A stretch of 21,104 nt of DNA, from NCBI GenBank assembly GCA_900555835.1, contig USMK01000026.1, positions 1 through 21,104 on the forward strand. The letters are read 5' to 3'. Below, piece by piece: positions 8,736-16,173 of this stretch. The DNA is from an uncultured Clostridium sp. Its GTDB lineage: Bacteria > Bacillota > Clostridia > TANB77 > CAG-508. Positions within the stretch are counted from its first letter, which is position 1. Every line of letters starts with the position of its first letter. The notes under the pieces were generated by a model. It did not search any database, was not told where the DNA came from, and saw only the letters and a program-made list of their open reading frames with translations. Made by a program: the position numbers and the translations under genes.

Positions 8736-9437
8736 TTATATCATTACTTTTGAAAAACTATAAATCATTCCATTTTTTATAATCATTATCCAGTATTGTC
8801 CATTTTTATCTTTAATAGTTGTTGTAATATATTTTAAATAGTTATTACTATCTACTTCGGGTTTAGCATCTACTTTACTATTTGTTAAATCTAAGTTATA
8901 GTTTACAAATTCTTGTTTTGATAATCTTTCTTTTAAAAGACTGGCAAATAAATTATCATAAATCAAGTCATATTTTTTCTCAGATATTAAATCTTCAAAT
9001 TCCTTTGCCACATCAACATTACAACTATCTTGATTTGTTGCAATATTAAATGTCTTTAAGTTACCTTTATCATTCTGTATTCCCATAACAAAATGTAATC
9101 TTCCTTCTTCGTTATTTTTATCTTTACTAATGCTATATACACTAACTACAAATTGATTATCTTGCCTTCCTATTACTTCTTCATTTTGAAATATAACATC
9201 TTCTGGATGTCTTAATTCCTTTTTTATTTCATTTTCAACAAATGATAATATTTCTGCATCGGTAATTTCTTTATTTTGAGTTAAATTATTATTGCTACTT
9301 ATAGTTTCATTTACATTTTTAGATACTTCAATGTTTTTTCCTGTTGCATTATTTAAAATTTCCATAAATAATCCTATTAAAATTAATAATAAAATGATAA
9401 AAATAGCTAAAATTATAAAAAATTTTCCTTGTTTCAT
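8736..9437 (-). CDS. single-pass membrane protein inserted between tail genes (moron-like)
   Basis: A 233-aa protein with a strong N-terminal membrane segment (residues 5-27, KFFIILAIFIILLLILIGLF), an Asn/Ser-rich linker to about residue 60, then a soluble domain with FVENEIKKEL, EGRLHFVMGIQNDKG and NGQYWIMIIKNGM. It has no lipobox. I do not recognise the family. Phages with this layout normally have the tape measure directly after the tail chaperones, so this gene is an insert. It has a plausible own promoter (9461-9489) and terminator (8701-8729) and a strong GGAGGAG site. That is the structure of a moron, expressed from the prophage. A cell-surface role such as superinfection exclusion is a guess. 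Confidence 0.75.
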   Translation of the reverse strand: MKQGKFFIILAIFIILLLILIGLFMEILNNATGKNIEVSKNVNETISSNNNLTQNKEITDAEILSFVENEIKKELRHPEDVIFQNEEVIGRQDNQFVVSVYSISKDKNNEEGRLHFVMGIQNDKGNLKTFNIATNQDSCNVDVAKEFEDLISEKKYDLIYDNLFASLLKERLSKQEFVNYNLDLTNSKVDAKPEVDSNNYLKYITTTIKDKNGQYWIMIIKNGMIYSFSKVMI

Positions 9438-9460
9438 TCTATCTCCTCCGCAGACATAAT

Positions 9461-9489
9461 AACATATATTAAATGTCGAAGTCTGTCGA
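9461..9489 (-). promoter_or_regulatory. candidate promoter of the moron-like gene
   Basis: TCGACA (9484-9489 complement, 5 of 6 to TTGACA) and TATGTT (9461-9466 complement, 4 of 6 to TATAAT) are 17 bases apart in the 66-base gap before the gene. The -35 element is one of two TTCGACA direct repeats 10 bases apart. The -10 match is only moderate. Confidence 0.45.
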
Positions 9490-9503
9490 AATTAGTTTTA
9501 TTA

Positions 9504-10072
9504 TTAGAAATCCTCTGCACCTACTTCTTCCTCTTCGCTATTACTTGTTTTATTTAGTTCAGAATATTCTTGCATAATAATAGGGATTTCATCTGGATAA
9601 TAATCTTCTAAAAATTCTTTCTTGCTTATTCCTATTTTGATACAAATTGCAATGGTTCTTTGAAGCCAATTAGGGTTGTAATTTTGCTCAATATTGGCTT
9701 CATTTGAGCGAAAAAACTTTCTAGTTCATTGATTTTCCAAAATTCTTGAATAACATCTAATAATTCTTTTGGTGTAAGTTGTTCTTCTAATACTTTTCTA
9801 TCTATTTCTAGTAATTTAGATAAAAATTCAAATGTAAAATCAGGCATAACAATAAGTAATCTTGTTACCAATGTCATAATATTTTCCATTGTAAACATTT
9901 CTGATATTTTAAATTCCTGTCCATTGTCAGAAAGCTCTTTTATAAAGTCTTCTGGCAAATTCTTTAAAGTTTGTAGAGCTTCAAAATACTTGCCACAAGG
10001 CTTTTTTTCAATCTCTACACCATGTATTTTCTTTACTTTGGGTAAACTCTTTATTTCATTGCTTTTTGCCAT
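9504..10072 (-). CDS. tail assembly chaperone gpGT fusion by -1 frameshift
   Basis: The longer product of the tail chaperone gene, made by -1 slippage at T TTT TTC (9710-9716). The first 120 or so residues are shared with gpG, then the reading changes to RSNEANIEQNYNPNWLQR and TIAICIKIGISKKEFLEDYY, ending EEEVGAEDF: the T domain seen in many Firmicutes phages (IxIGISKxEF followed by DEIPxIxxE). The length of 569 nt plus one reused base gives exactly 190 codons, 189 aa. gpG and gpGT hold the tape measure during tail polymerisation. The T frame has no ribosome binding site or start codon of its own, which supports frameshifting. Confidence 0.88.
9632..10072 (-). CDS. tail assembly chaperone gpG
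   Basis: The in-frame product of 146 aa starting MAKSNEIKSLPKVKKIHGVE after TGGAGG. Its all-helical content with FEALQTLKNLPEDF and MTLVTRLLIVMPDFTFEFLS and its place between the major tail protein and the tape measure (with one insert) identify it as the gpG-like chaperone. It stops at TAG just inside the T coding region. The expected ratio is mostly gpG with a minority of gpGT. Confidence 0.85.
   Translation of the reverse strand: MAKSNEIKSLPKVKKIHGVEIEKKPCGKYFEALQTLKNLPEDFIKELSDNGQEFKISEMFTMENIMTLVTRLLIVMPDFTFEFLSKLLEIDRKVLEEQLTPKELLDVIQEFWKINELESFFAQMKPILSKITTLIGFKEPLQFVSK
9710..9716 (-). other. -1 ribosomal slippery site T TTT TTC
   Basis: The gpG frame reads AGT TTT TTC GCT. A canonical X XXY YYZ heptamer of six T and one C allows both tRNAs to re-pair one base back, giving TTT TTT CGC and the gpGT frame. 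Only this position gives an open path to the T domain. Confidence 0.85.
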
Positions 10073-10103
10073 TTATTTTTCCTCCATTTAATATAATTAT
10101 AAA

Positions 10104-10121
10104 GAGAGTATTGCTACTCTC
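10104..10121 (-). terminator. weak terminator-like hairpin after the major tail protein gene
   Basis: GAGAGTA pairs with TACTCTC across a GCAA loop (7 base pairs), followed by TTTATAATT on the minus strand. The stop codon TAG of the tail gene is inside the stem. The short stem and interrupted T run suggest partial termination or mRNA end protection. Confidence 0.5.
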
Positions 10122-10698
10122 CACTTTGTACCTCTTGTGCTGGTTTTACTTCCGCTATGGTGTCTAACCAAGATAGTCCTTCATTTCCTTCCTCAGTATC
10201 TTGAATGTCGTAGAATAATCCATCACAACTTCTATTTAAGAAATTTCCTGTAATTTCTACTCCACCTTTGTTTCCATTGCCTTTTGTTTCTAGATCCATT
10301 TTTATCTTTGATACTTTGAATCTATATTGTTTCCACATTCTATAAGTTCCATCTGCTAGCAATCCTCTATATGAACAAGCTAATTCTGGGGCAACATCTC
10401 CCTTTTTAAAACTATATGTTTTTGTTTCAGAATTGTATGTTCCACCTTTTAATTTTGCTCTTAATTCATTTGACAATTCTGCTAATGTTATTGTAACAGT
10501 TTCGCCAGTTACAACAGAATCAATATCCCAAATTTCATCGTCTGCAAGAATTTCGTCTTCTGTTGATTGTTCTTCTTTACTTAATTTTTGTGCAGAAATT
10601 ACTGGCACTCTTGTTCCTACTTTGTACGTTGTTTCTGTATTTTCTAATATAGGAAATATGCTAAATTTACTAAATCCTTTTAAATATTTTCTTGGCAT
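10114..10698 (-). CDS. major tail protein (tail tube), 194 aa
   Basis: The start MPRKYLKGFSKFSIFP at 10698 is chosen because AAAGGAGGG lies just upstream; the open frame extends further but its extra N-terminus is lysine-rich and has no binding site. The sequence has the pattern of Firmicutes phage tail tube proteins: an early LENTETTYKVGTRV, then a TVTITLAELSNELRAKL segment, YSFKKGDVAPELACSYRGLL, MWKQYRFKVSKIKMDLETKG and the end. This is the phi13 or Sipho tail family that polymerises into the tube. Its position after the tail completion gene and before gpG fits. Confidence 0.87.
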   Translation of the reverse strand: MPRKYLKGFSKFSIFPILENTETTYKVGTRVPVISAQKLSKEEQSTEDEILADDEIWDIDSVVTGETVTITLAELSNELRAKLKGGTYNSETKTYSFKKGDVAPELACSYRGLLADGTYRMWKQYRFKVSKIKMDLETKGNGNKGGVEITGNFLNRSCDGLFYDIQDTEEGNEGLSWLDTIAEVKPAQEVQSGE

Positions 10699-10714
10699 AA
10701 TTAACGCCCTCCTT

Positions 10715-11068
10715 TTATAAAATTTCTTCTTTCTCAAAACGCATTGTTTTGTGATATATTTTTGTTTCTTGTTCAAATAAATCCATTGCTAATGTTCTTT
10801 CAAATTCTAAATTTTTCATTTTTTCATTTACTTCAATAGCTAATTTAGAACATTTACTTGAACTTTTAGCCCATATATCTATTTGAATAGAAATATTACT
10901 GCTATACTCTTCATCATCTGCTTTGCTAGACATTGAATTGTCCATTTCATAATAAGAAATAGCAGGCTTTTTATCTAATTCACTCCACTTCTGTGGATAA
11001 AAATAAGAAATCTCAACATCTGAGATTTCTTCTAATTTCTTTAATATTTGTGGTTTCAAATTTTTCAT
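10715..11068 (-). CDS. tail completion / tail-to-head joining protein (SPP1 gp17-like)
   Basis: A 117-aa protein with MKNLKPQILKKLEEISDVEI, YFYPQKWSELDKKPAISYYE, the strand SNISIQIDIWAKSSSKCSKL and a C-terminal EQETKIYHKTMRFEKEEI. This two-strand plus helix pattern with the PxIxYxE segment and IQIDIWxKS motif is that of the SPP1 gp17/HK97 gp9-like family, which caps the tail tube and joins it to the head. The ATG overlaps the TAA of the preceding gp10-like gene in a TAATG, so translation is coupled only if the +1 frameshift in that gene is read. Confidence 0.8.
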   Translation of the reverse strand: MKNLKPQILKKLEEISDVEISYFYPQKWSELDKKPAISYYEMDNSMSSKADDEEYSSNISIQIDIWAKSSSKCSKLAIEVNEKMKNLEFERTLAMDLFEQETKIYHKTMRFEKEEIL

Positions 11069-11509
11069 TATTTACCACCTAACTTTCTAATGTCTTGTTC
11101 TATTAATTTAATTACTTCCTGTTCTACTTCTCCCGTATTCTTTGCATGAAGATATGCAGGAGTTAGATATGGTTGTGCTGCTTGACCTTTCCAGTCTGCT
11201 TTATAGGATATTCCGTTCTGGTCTATCTATATTACTTTCAGAACCTCTTTGACCTGTTCCAAACTCTACATACGGTGCATGTTCTAAATTTGTAAATACT
11301 TGTGCTTCTGCTCCCTCTTGTGTTGTTTGTGATTTAGTCTTTATTGAATTTCTAAGGTCTCCTGTTTTTCCTACTGGACATAAATACTTAGCATTTTTTT
11401 GTATCTTCTTTGCTCCTCTTTCAAGCCCTTTTCTACAACTTTCTTTTGCATTTCCACCTAATCCAGATAGATTTGCAAGTAATTCATCTAATCCTTCTAT
11501 ACTTGCCAT
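11068..11509 (-). CDS. HK97 gp10-like head-tail protein, needs +1 frameshift at CGGA
   Basis: Frame 0 gives 98 residues (start MASIEGLDELLANLSGLGGN, with AKYLCPVGKTGDLRNSI and HAPYVEFGTGQRG, hallmarks of the HK97 gp10 family), then reads CGG and stops four codons later. Skipping the C at 11215 gives RPEGISYKADWKGQAAQPYL and TPAYLHA, which is the conserved end of the family (DWxGQxAxPxLxPA), and a normal total of 146 aa. The restored stop overlaps the next ATG as TAATG, a further sign that this is the real end of the gene. The protein lies in the connector cluster and is probably a tail or neck component. Confidence 0.92.
11212..11215 (-). other. +1 frameshift site CGGA in gp10-like gene
   Basis: Frame 0 reads CCA GAA CGG AAT ATC CTA TAA. 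The restored reading is CCA GAA (C) GGA ATA TCC TAT, giving P-E-G-I-S-Y, followed by the conserved DWKGQ segment. Confidence 0.9.
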
Positions 11510-11510
11510 A

Positions 11511-11846
11511 TTATCCCTCCACTAAAAGAGTTATATGGCTGTCAGAAGGAACTAAACTCTTTATTGTATACTCTTTATTGTCATATACAAGAATATTTCC
11601 TATTTCGGCCTTTGTTCCGTTACAAGTAACTATTGCATTAGCTTCTATTTCTTTGCCATACTCTTGTTGAATATACTCTCTTGTAGAAAATTGAAAATTT
11701 CCTTTAAAACTATCAATTTTTTCTACCTTTCCATTTTCAATTACAGAGCCTTCATCATCTTTTATTGCTCCAACTGTCCATATTTCTATATCTTTGTCAT
11801 AGAATGTATCAGCTATTGCTTGTTTGAATGTTTCTGGTATTTTCAT
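11511..11846 (-). CDS. head closure protein (SPP1 gp16-like)
   Basis: The ATG at 11846 is preferred because GAGGTGG lies 6-7 bases upstream; a GTG three codons earlier overlaps that site. The 111-aa protein is beta-rich, with FYDKDIEIWTVGAIKDDEGS, KGNFQFSTREYIQQEYGKEI, GDxxxYDNKEYTIKSLVPSD, the pattern of SPP1 gp16/HK97 gp7-type stopper proteins that close the connector after packaging. Its position between the gp15-like and gp10-like genes supports this assignment. Confidence 0.75.
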   Translation of the reverse strand: MKIPETFKQAIADTFYDKDIEIWTVGAIKDDEGSVIENGKVEKIDSFKGNFQFSTREYIQQEYGKEIEANAIVTCNGTKAEIGNILVYDNKEYTIKSLVPSDSHITLLVEG

Positions 11847-11848
11847 AA

Positions 11849-12199
11849 TTACCACCTCATATACGCATACATAGATATTTCGTCTTTATTTTTTTCTATG
11901 TATTTATCCATATTTACATCATCAGATGTAACAGCTCCAACATCTTTAAAAGATACTGATTGTCCGTTATCTGAAACAGAGGAAACGACTTGTTTTCCTT
12001 CTCCATATCCATTTTTGTAGAACACTACACAATTCATAGCATATCTAATAACTAAATACTCTAATTCTTGTGGTAAATCTATTCTATTGCAAATAGATTT
12101 TATTTTATTAGTAATATCATCAATATAACCTTGTATTTTTTTGTCTTGATTTTTATTTGTAATGTCAAGTCTTTCTTTTACTATATCTAATAGTTCCAT
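11849..12199 (-). CDS. head-tail adaptor protein (SPP1 gp15 / gp6-like)
   Basis: A 116-aa helical protein beginning MELLDIVKERLDITNKNQDK, with YIDDITNKIKSICNRIDLPQ and LEYLVIRYAMNCVVFYKNGY, then a short loop (GQSVSFKDVG) and a terminal helix. This is the standard arrangement of the phage gp6/gp15 connector family, which docks below the portal. It follows the coat and zinc-finger genes after AGGTGATTTT. The stop overlaps the binding site of the next gene. Confidence 0.82.
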   Translation of the reverse strand: MELLDIVKERLDITNKNQDKKIQGYIDDITNKIKSICNRIDLPQELEYLVIRYAMNCVVFYKNGYGEGKQVVSSVSDNGQSVSFKDVGAVTSDDVNMDKYIEKNKDEISMYAYMRW

Positions 12200-12207
12200 A
12201 AAATCAC

Positions 12208-12444
12208 CTACTCTTGTGGTGTTTCTTTTTCTTTAATCATTTCTATTATTTGAGCTTTTGTTGTTTCTTCTGCTTTTTCAATTACTATTTCTAATTCTTT
12301 TGCTTTAGCTAATAGTTCTTCTTTGTTCATTTGCTCAATCTTTTTAGGTTTGTTTTCTTCTATTTTTTTACCTTTTTCACATCTTGCAATATGTAAAGGT
12401 AATACTGGTTCTGAGAACTCTTTTCCACATTTAGGACATTTCAT
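12208..12444 (-). CDS. small zinc-finger plus HeH/SAP-like protein, 78 aa
   Basis: The N-terminus has a CxxC...HxxxC zinc-binding arrangement (C3, C6, H18, C22: CPKCGKEFSEPVLPLHIARC). Residues 40-75 (MNKEELLAKAKELEIVIEKA) form a helix-extended-helix or SAP-like fold of the kind found in small proteins between coat and connector genes in many Firmicutes phages. It is not structural by any clear evidence and its role is unknown. A strong TAGGAGG site precedes it, directly after the coat gene terminator. Confidence 0.75.
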   Translation of the reverse strand: MKCPKCGKEFSEPVLPLHIARCEKGKKIEENKPKKIEQMNKEELLAKAKELEIVIEKAEETTKAQIIEMIKEKETPQE

Positions 12445-12470
12445 TTTTTATTCCTCCTAATAAATAAATT

Positions 12471-12490
12471 AAGGCAGAGAAATCTGCCTT
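12471..12490 (-). terminator. terminator-like hairpin after the coat protein gene
   Basis: AAGGCAGA pairs with TCTGCCTT around a four-base TTTC loop, followed on the minus strand by AATTTATTTATT. The stem is strong but the T run is interrupted, so partial termination is likely. Confidence 0.65.
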
Positions 12491-12493
12491 TTG

Positions 12494-13612
12494 TTAGCCT
12501 AGAACTACTGCTGCTAATGATGGATATAATGGTGCAAATCCATAAATGGTATCAATAGATAGCATATTTTTCTTTGTTTTCATATCATATCCATAAACAA
12601 CTCTTAGGTTTAATCCTTTATAAGAAATTACATAAGAGTCTCTACCATCTACTGGTAATGCTAATGCTCTTGATACGAAAGCAAATGCTAATTTGTTGAA
12701 TACTAAGTTAGCAACATGACCACCAGAAGTTTTATCTATAAATGTTACCTCTGTATCTGCTGCAATTTCTTTTACAACTGATGGATATACTTTTACAGTT
12801 ATTACACCTGTATCTGCTGTTGCATCTTCTGTAACAACATATTGTTGTCCATCTACTATAAATAAATCTCCTTTAACTAATGTTTCAGCAGCAGCTCCAC
12901 CTTTAAGAACTACTGTATCGCTACCTTTATTAGCTTTTGCATTTGCTTTTGGTGTTGTAACCTTTGTAAATGTTCCTGCTGTATGTACGGCAACTTGTTG
13001 AGACATAAAGTTTTCTAGTCCTTGTATTCTACCAATAGAACCTTCTCTTAATGCTTGTGTACTTCCAGATTTTTCAGCATGTAAAATTGCATCTATTGTA
13101 GAGAATTTTACGTCTGCATCTGGATCCCATACAGCATATCTATTTCCCATTGGAGATTTAGCCTTATTTAATAAACCTCTGGCATTTGCCATTACTTCGA
13201 TTGTTGAAGGTGTTGTCCCTGCTGTACCTAATGTTTTATAAACATTTTTATACATTTCAAGACCTTCCTTATTGATTTTTTCTGCAATAGCCTCCATCAT
13301 AGGTGTTAATATTTTTTCGTTAAAAGCTACTCTATCTAGTGTTAGCTCTTTTGATGTAATTTCTACTGATACATCAGCTATATGGTCCATTACTACTGGA
13401 ACACTTTTTTGATTGATTTCTTGAATTGTTACTTCATCCTTGAAGTCTTTTGCTTCAAATTGAGCTGGTTTTTCAACTTGAATTGTATCTCCTTCTTTTA
13501 CAAAGTCTTTACTGTAATCAGTATAGAATAATTCAGGTACTACTAAATTATTTAATAGCATTGGTAATGCTTCTCTTGCGATTCTTTGACATGTTAATAA
13601 TTTGTTTGGCAT
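12494..13612 (-). CDS. major capsid protein (P22 coat-like), 372 aa
   Basis: The sequence starts MPNKLLTCQRIAREALPMLL, with NNLVVPELFYTDYSKDF and KEGDTIQVEKP, the beginning of the P22 coat protein family of HK97-fold capsids. The middle holds MEAIAEKINKEGLEMYKNVY and GNRYAVWDPDADVKF. About residues 235-285 contain a beta-rich insert (VLKGGAAAETLVKGD to TDTGVITVKVYPSV) of the I-domain type. The C-terminal part LAFVSRALALP...YDMKTKKNMLSIDTIYGF is also characteristic. It is preceded by AAGGAAG and follows the scaffold gene. It uses no CGG codon. Confidence 0.92.
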   Translation of the reverse strand: MPNKLLTCQRIAREALPMLLNNLVVPELFYTDYSKDFVKEGDTIQVEKPAQFEAKDFKDEVTIQEINQKSVPVVMDHIADVSVEITSKELTLDRVAFNEKILTPMMEAIAEKINKEGLEMYKNVYKTLGTAGTTPSTIEVMANARGLLNKAKSPMGNRYAVWDPDADVKFSTIDAILHAEKSGSTQALREGSIGRIQGLENFMSQQVAVHTAGTFTKVTTPKANAKANKGSDTVVLKGGAAAETLVKGDLFIVDGQQYVVTEDATADTGVITVKVYPSVVKEIAADTEVTFIDKTSGGHVANLVFNKLAFAFVSRALALPVDGRDSYVISYKGLNLRVVYGYDMKTKKNMLSIDTIYGFAPLYPSLAAVVLG

Positions 13613-13629
13613 AATTACTTCCTTCTTTC

Positions 13630-14223
13630 TTATTTATTACTTTTTTCTTGAAGTGCAAAGTATTCTTCGTCTGATAAGTTATCTAACTCATCATCTTCGT
13701 AGCCTTCGCCTTCTTTTCTTTTACCAGGATTATTGTTTAATCCTTGGTTTACACTTTTATCAATTTCAAATAGATAAGCATCACTTTTCTTTAATGCTTC
13801 TATTTGATCGTCAAATCCTAAAAGTTTATCTCCATCTAGCTTAATCTTTTCTAAATCTAGATTTGCTTTTACAGATTTAACATTTTTAGCCTTGGCATTA
13901 TTTATAGCCAAGTCTATTTTACTTTCTAGTCTCACTTTCTCGATTTCGGCTTTTGAATTATTTTCAATTTCTTGTTTTTTAGCCTCATAATCAGCTTGAC
14001 TAATTGAGCCTTTTTTAAAGTTGTTATACTCATCCTCAACTTTCTTTTTGTCTTCCTCTAATGTTTTCTTTTCGCCTTTAACGATTTTCAATTCTTCATT
14101 GATTTCGTTAAATTCTCTTGCAGGTTTAAAATACTTTGGCAATTCCTTAGAAATTTTACCTTCTAATTCATCTGCATTTTCTACCCCTGCATTTTTTAAT
14201 AATTCTTTTAACCATTCCATCAT
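13630..14223 (-). CDS. scaffold protein (phage GP20 family), 197 aa
   Basis: The sequence has the layout of phage minor structural GP20 scaffolds: a short N-terminal helical segment (MMEWLKELLKNAGVENADEL), a long central coiled coil (about 45-100, ELKIVKGEKKTLEEDKKKVE), then KSVKANLDLEKIKLDGDKLL and GFDDQIEALKKSDAYLFE near 140-160, and an acidic tail. It directs coat assembly and is released before packaging. The gene is immediately upstream of the capsid gene and starts after AAGGTAGGACC. Confidence 0.88.
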   Translation of the reverse strand: MMEWLKELLKNAGVENADELEGKISKELPKYFKPAREFNEINEELKIVKGEKKTLEEDKKKVEDEYNNFKKGSISQADYEAKKQEIENNSKAEIEKVRLESKIDLAINNAKAKNVKSVKANLDLEKIKLDGDKLLGFDDQIEALKKSDAYLFEIDKSVNQGLNNNPGKRKEGEGYEDDELDNLSDEEYFALQEKSNK

Positions 14224-14340
14224 TGGTCCTACCTTTCTAGCTTTTTTATTCTGGTGCTACCAGTACGAAAGTTGCTTTTTGTTTATTCTCACAAGCAAAT
14301 GAGTAATAAAAAAAGACAGTTTAAAGCCATATCCAGGGCA

Positions 14341-14368
14341 TAAAAATAAGAGCTGTTTTTTAGCTCTT
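14341..14368 (-). terminator. intrinsic terminator after the 60-aa gene
   Basis: AAGAGCT pairs with AGCTCTT around a seven-base A-rich loop, followed by ATTTTTA on the minus strand. It separates the packaging/portal block from the scaffold/capsid block. Confidence 0.75.
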
Positions 14369-14394
14369 GATTTATAATTTAAAAATATTAATAA

Positions 14395-14577
14395 CTATTT
14401 TTTTCTGTAATCTTCATCATTACTGTACTTTCCTAACAATTTTTCAAAATGTTTATTCATTTCATCGTCCCATAAATACTTCGACAAATCATATTTTTCT
14501 CGTAATTTGTTCCAGTCTTCGCCTTTTTTTGTGTTTAAAAATTCTTTTTTAAAATTCTCATCATATATTTTTCCCAT
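14395..14577 (-). CDS. small acidic-basic helical protein, 60 aa
   Basis: Not recognised. A charged, mostly helical protein (MGKIYDENFKKEFLNTKKGE, then NKLREKYDLSKYLWDDEMNK) with no cysteines or membrane segment. It starts at an ATG overlapping the end of the head/protease gene, with AAGGAG about 10 bases upstream, so it is probably coupled to that gene. It is the last gene before a terminator. Small proteins of this type occur at this place in several Firmicutes phages without a known function. Confidence 0.6.
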   Translation of the reverse strand: MGKIYDENFKKEFLNTKKGEDWNKLREKYDLSKYLWDDEMNKHFEKLLGKYSNDEDYRKK

Positions 14578-16163
14578 TACTCATCAGCTCCTTTATATAG
14601 TTATATAAGTCTAAATTTTTTCTTTTTAACATTTTTTTGTCCTGATAATACATTCGTAATCCTTCTGGGAAATAATCCCTAAATGCTTTATAATTTAACT
14701 TTCCATTTCCAAATGTAAATCCTTCTGTTTGATATATTCTTCCTTGATACTCAGTTACAAACTTGCGGCTTTCTATTCTAAATATACCTTTTGTAAAAGT
14801 TTCTGGATCAAATATTATATTTTCTTTATTTAAATTATGCAATGTATTGTTTATTATATTTATAAATTTATAATCATTATTTATTCTTAGTTTATCTACC
14901 ATAATATGACCTATTTCATGTATTACTTCATATTTGTCAGAACCTTTTACTATGTATATAGTATTTCCTTTTACTCCACTAGTTCCTTTCGTTATTATAT
15001 CAAATTTTATATCTTTCAGCAAATTATGATATTTATTAGGAATTAATTTTATTGCTTGCTTAATTGCTAGCTTTTCATTTATTGCTCTATAATTATTTAC
15101 TGACTTTACAACATAGTCAGAACCTTCAACATATTTTCCGTACCATTGTTGGTAATTCATATCTTGTGGTACTAATATATTTTTTCCATTTTCATCTTTT
15201 GCTCGTCTTTTTAATTCCTCCGTTATATCGTCATCAAATACAGCTACTGTTGTACATCTGTCATTAGGATGTATTGGCGGATAATTTTTTCCGTGGCTGT
15301 CTATCTTTTACATTAAACTCTTTGTTATCTAGTTCTGCGCAATGTTTACAAGTTACTTTGTCCAAAGTTGCTATAAATCTATATTTTTCTATATCTAATT
15401 CTTCATAAGATAACATTTCCGCTTCGTTTGCAAAATGATTTACTTCTGTTCTTACTAATGTAGTAGCATTATATAATCCCACGTTCATAAAGTTAGATAA
15501 TTCAGAAGCAATTTTCTGTATTGTTTTTCCTGACATTGTATCTGCTGTTAATTGAGTTCTTAGATAATTTCCTAATTTTTCGCTATTTTTCCATATTCTT
15601 TGAGAAAAATTCGCATTATCAGTCCATTTTTCATTCAATAATAAATTTATTGTTCTATTATCTATTTGCGAAAAACTAAAACCTAATCCAGTAGATTTCT
15701 GAACATTGTATATGTTGTGATAGTATCCTTCTTTGACTGTATCCACATATCTTATTTCGGTTATCTGCTGTTCTATATCTGCTAATTTCTTTAATTCTAA
15801 ATCTATGCTCTCTTGTAGCTGTTCATATCTTGATATACGAAAAGAATAAGCAGATGCGTTATATTTCAATAACATTTTCTGCTTAATATCTTCATTTTTT
15901 ATATTATTATTTATTGTAGTTAATAAGTTTCTTCTATATGTATCTGTTTCTTTTTTATTTAATAATTGATTTAGGACTTTTTTATCAAGTACATCTGATT
16001 TGCTATAATTCTTATATATCTTACTAATTTCTTTATTTATGTTCTTAGTAGCTTGCTCATATGATTGTATCAAACTCTTTATCGTATTTTCTGTACCTTT
16101 TTCTAGTCTTTGCATCAATTCAGTTTGTCTTTTCTCCCAATAATCAAGTGGTTTTCTAGCCAT
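14561..16163 (-). CDS. SPP1 gp7-like head morphogenesis protein fused to HEIGH metalloprotease-like domain, needs +1 frameshift at CGGA
   Basis: The frame-0 part (290 residues) starts MARKPLDYWEKRQTELMQRL and carries the minor head protein core with TAxTMSGKTIQKIASELSNF and ATTLVRTEVNHFANEAEML, the SPP1 gp7/Mu gpF pattern. It ends at CxxC (C272, C275) plus FNVKDRQP, then reads CGG and stops nine codons later. Skipping the C at 15293 gives GKNYPPIHPNDRC, which supplies the conserved PPIHPxxRC half of the same zinc-binding motif (H298, C303). The reading then runs on through an HEIGH motif (415-419) to a total of 533 aa. The C-terminal domain may be a maturation or ejection peptidase; the activity is inferred from HExxH alone. 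Confidence 0.9.
15290..15293 (-). other. +1 frameshift site CGGA in head/protease gene
   Basis: Frame 0 reads CAG CCA CGG AAA AAA TTA TCC and stops at TAA after nine codons. The restored reading is CAG CCA (C) GGA AAA AAT TAT CCG, giving P-G-K-N-Y-P-P-I-H-P, a conserved family motif. Confidence 0.92.
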
Positions 16164-16173
16164 CTAACCACCT

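Noticed and set aside
10699..10776. Longer N-terminus of the major tail protein
   Set aside because: The extra residues are lysine-rich and overlap the preceding gene; the AAAGGAGGG site points to the ATG at 10698.
11212..11215. CGG simply reassigned to another amino acid without a frameshift
   Set aside because: Reading CGG as any residue leaves the same frame-0 stop a few codons later and loses the conserved C-terminal part; only a one-base move restores the protein.
14561..14580. Mycoplasma-type code (TGA as Trp)
   Set aside because: Trp is encoded by TGG throughout, no gene contains in-frame TGA, and the head/protease gene ends normally at TGA.
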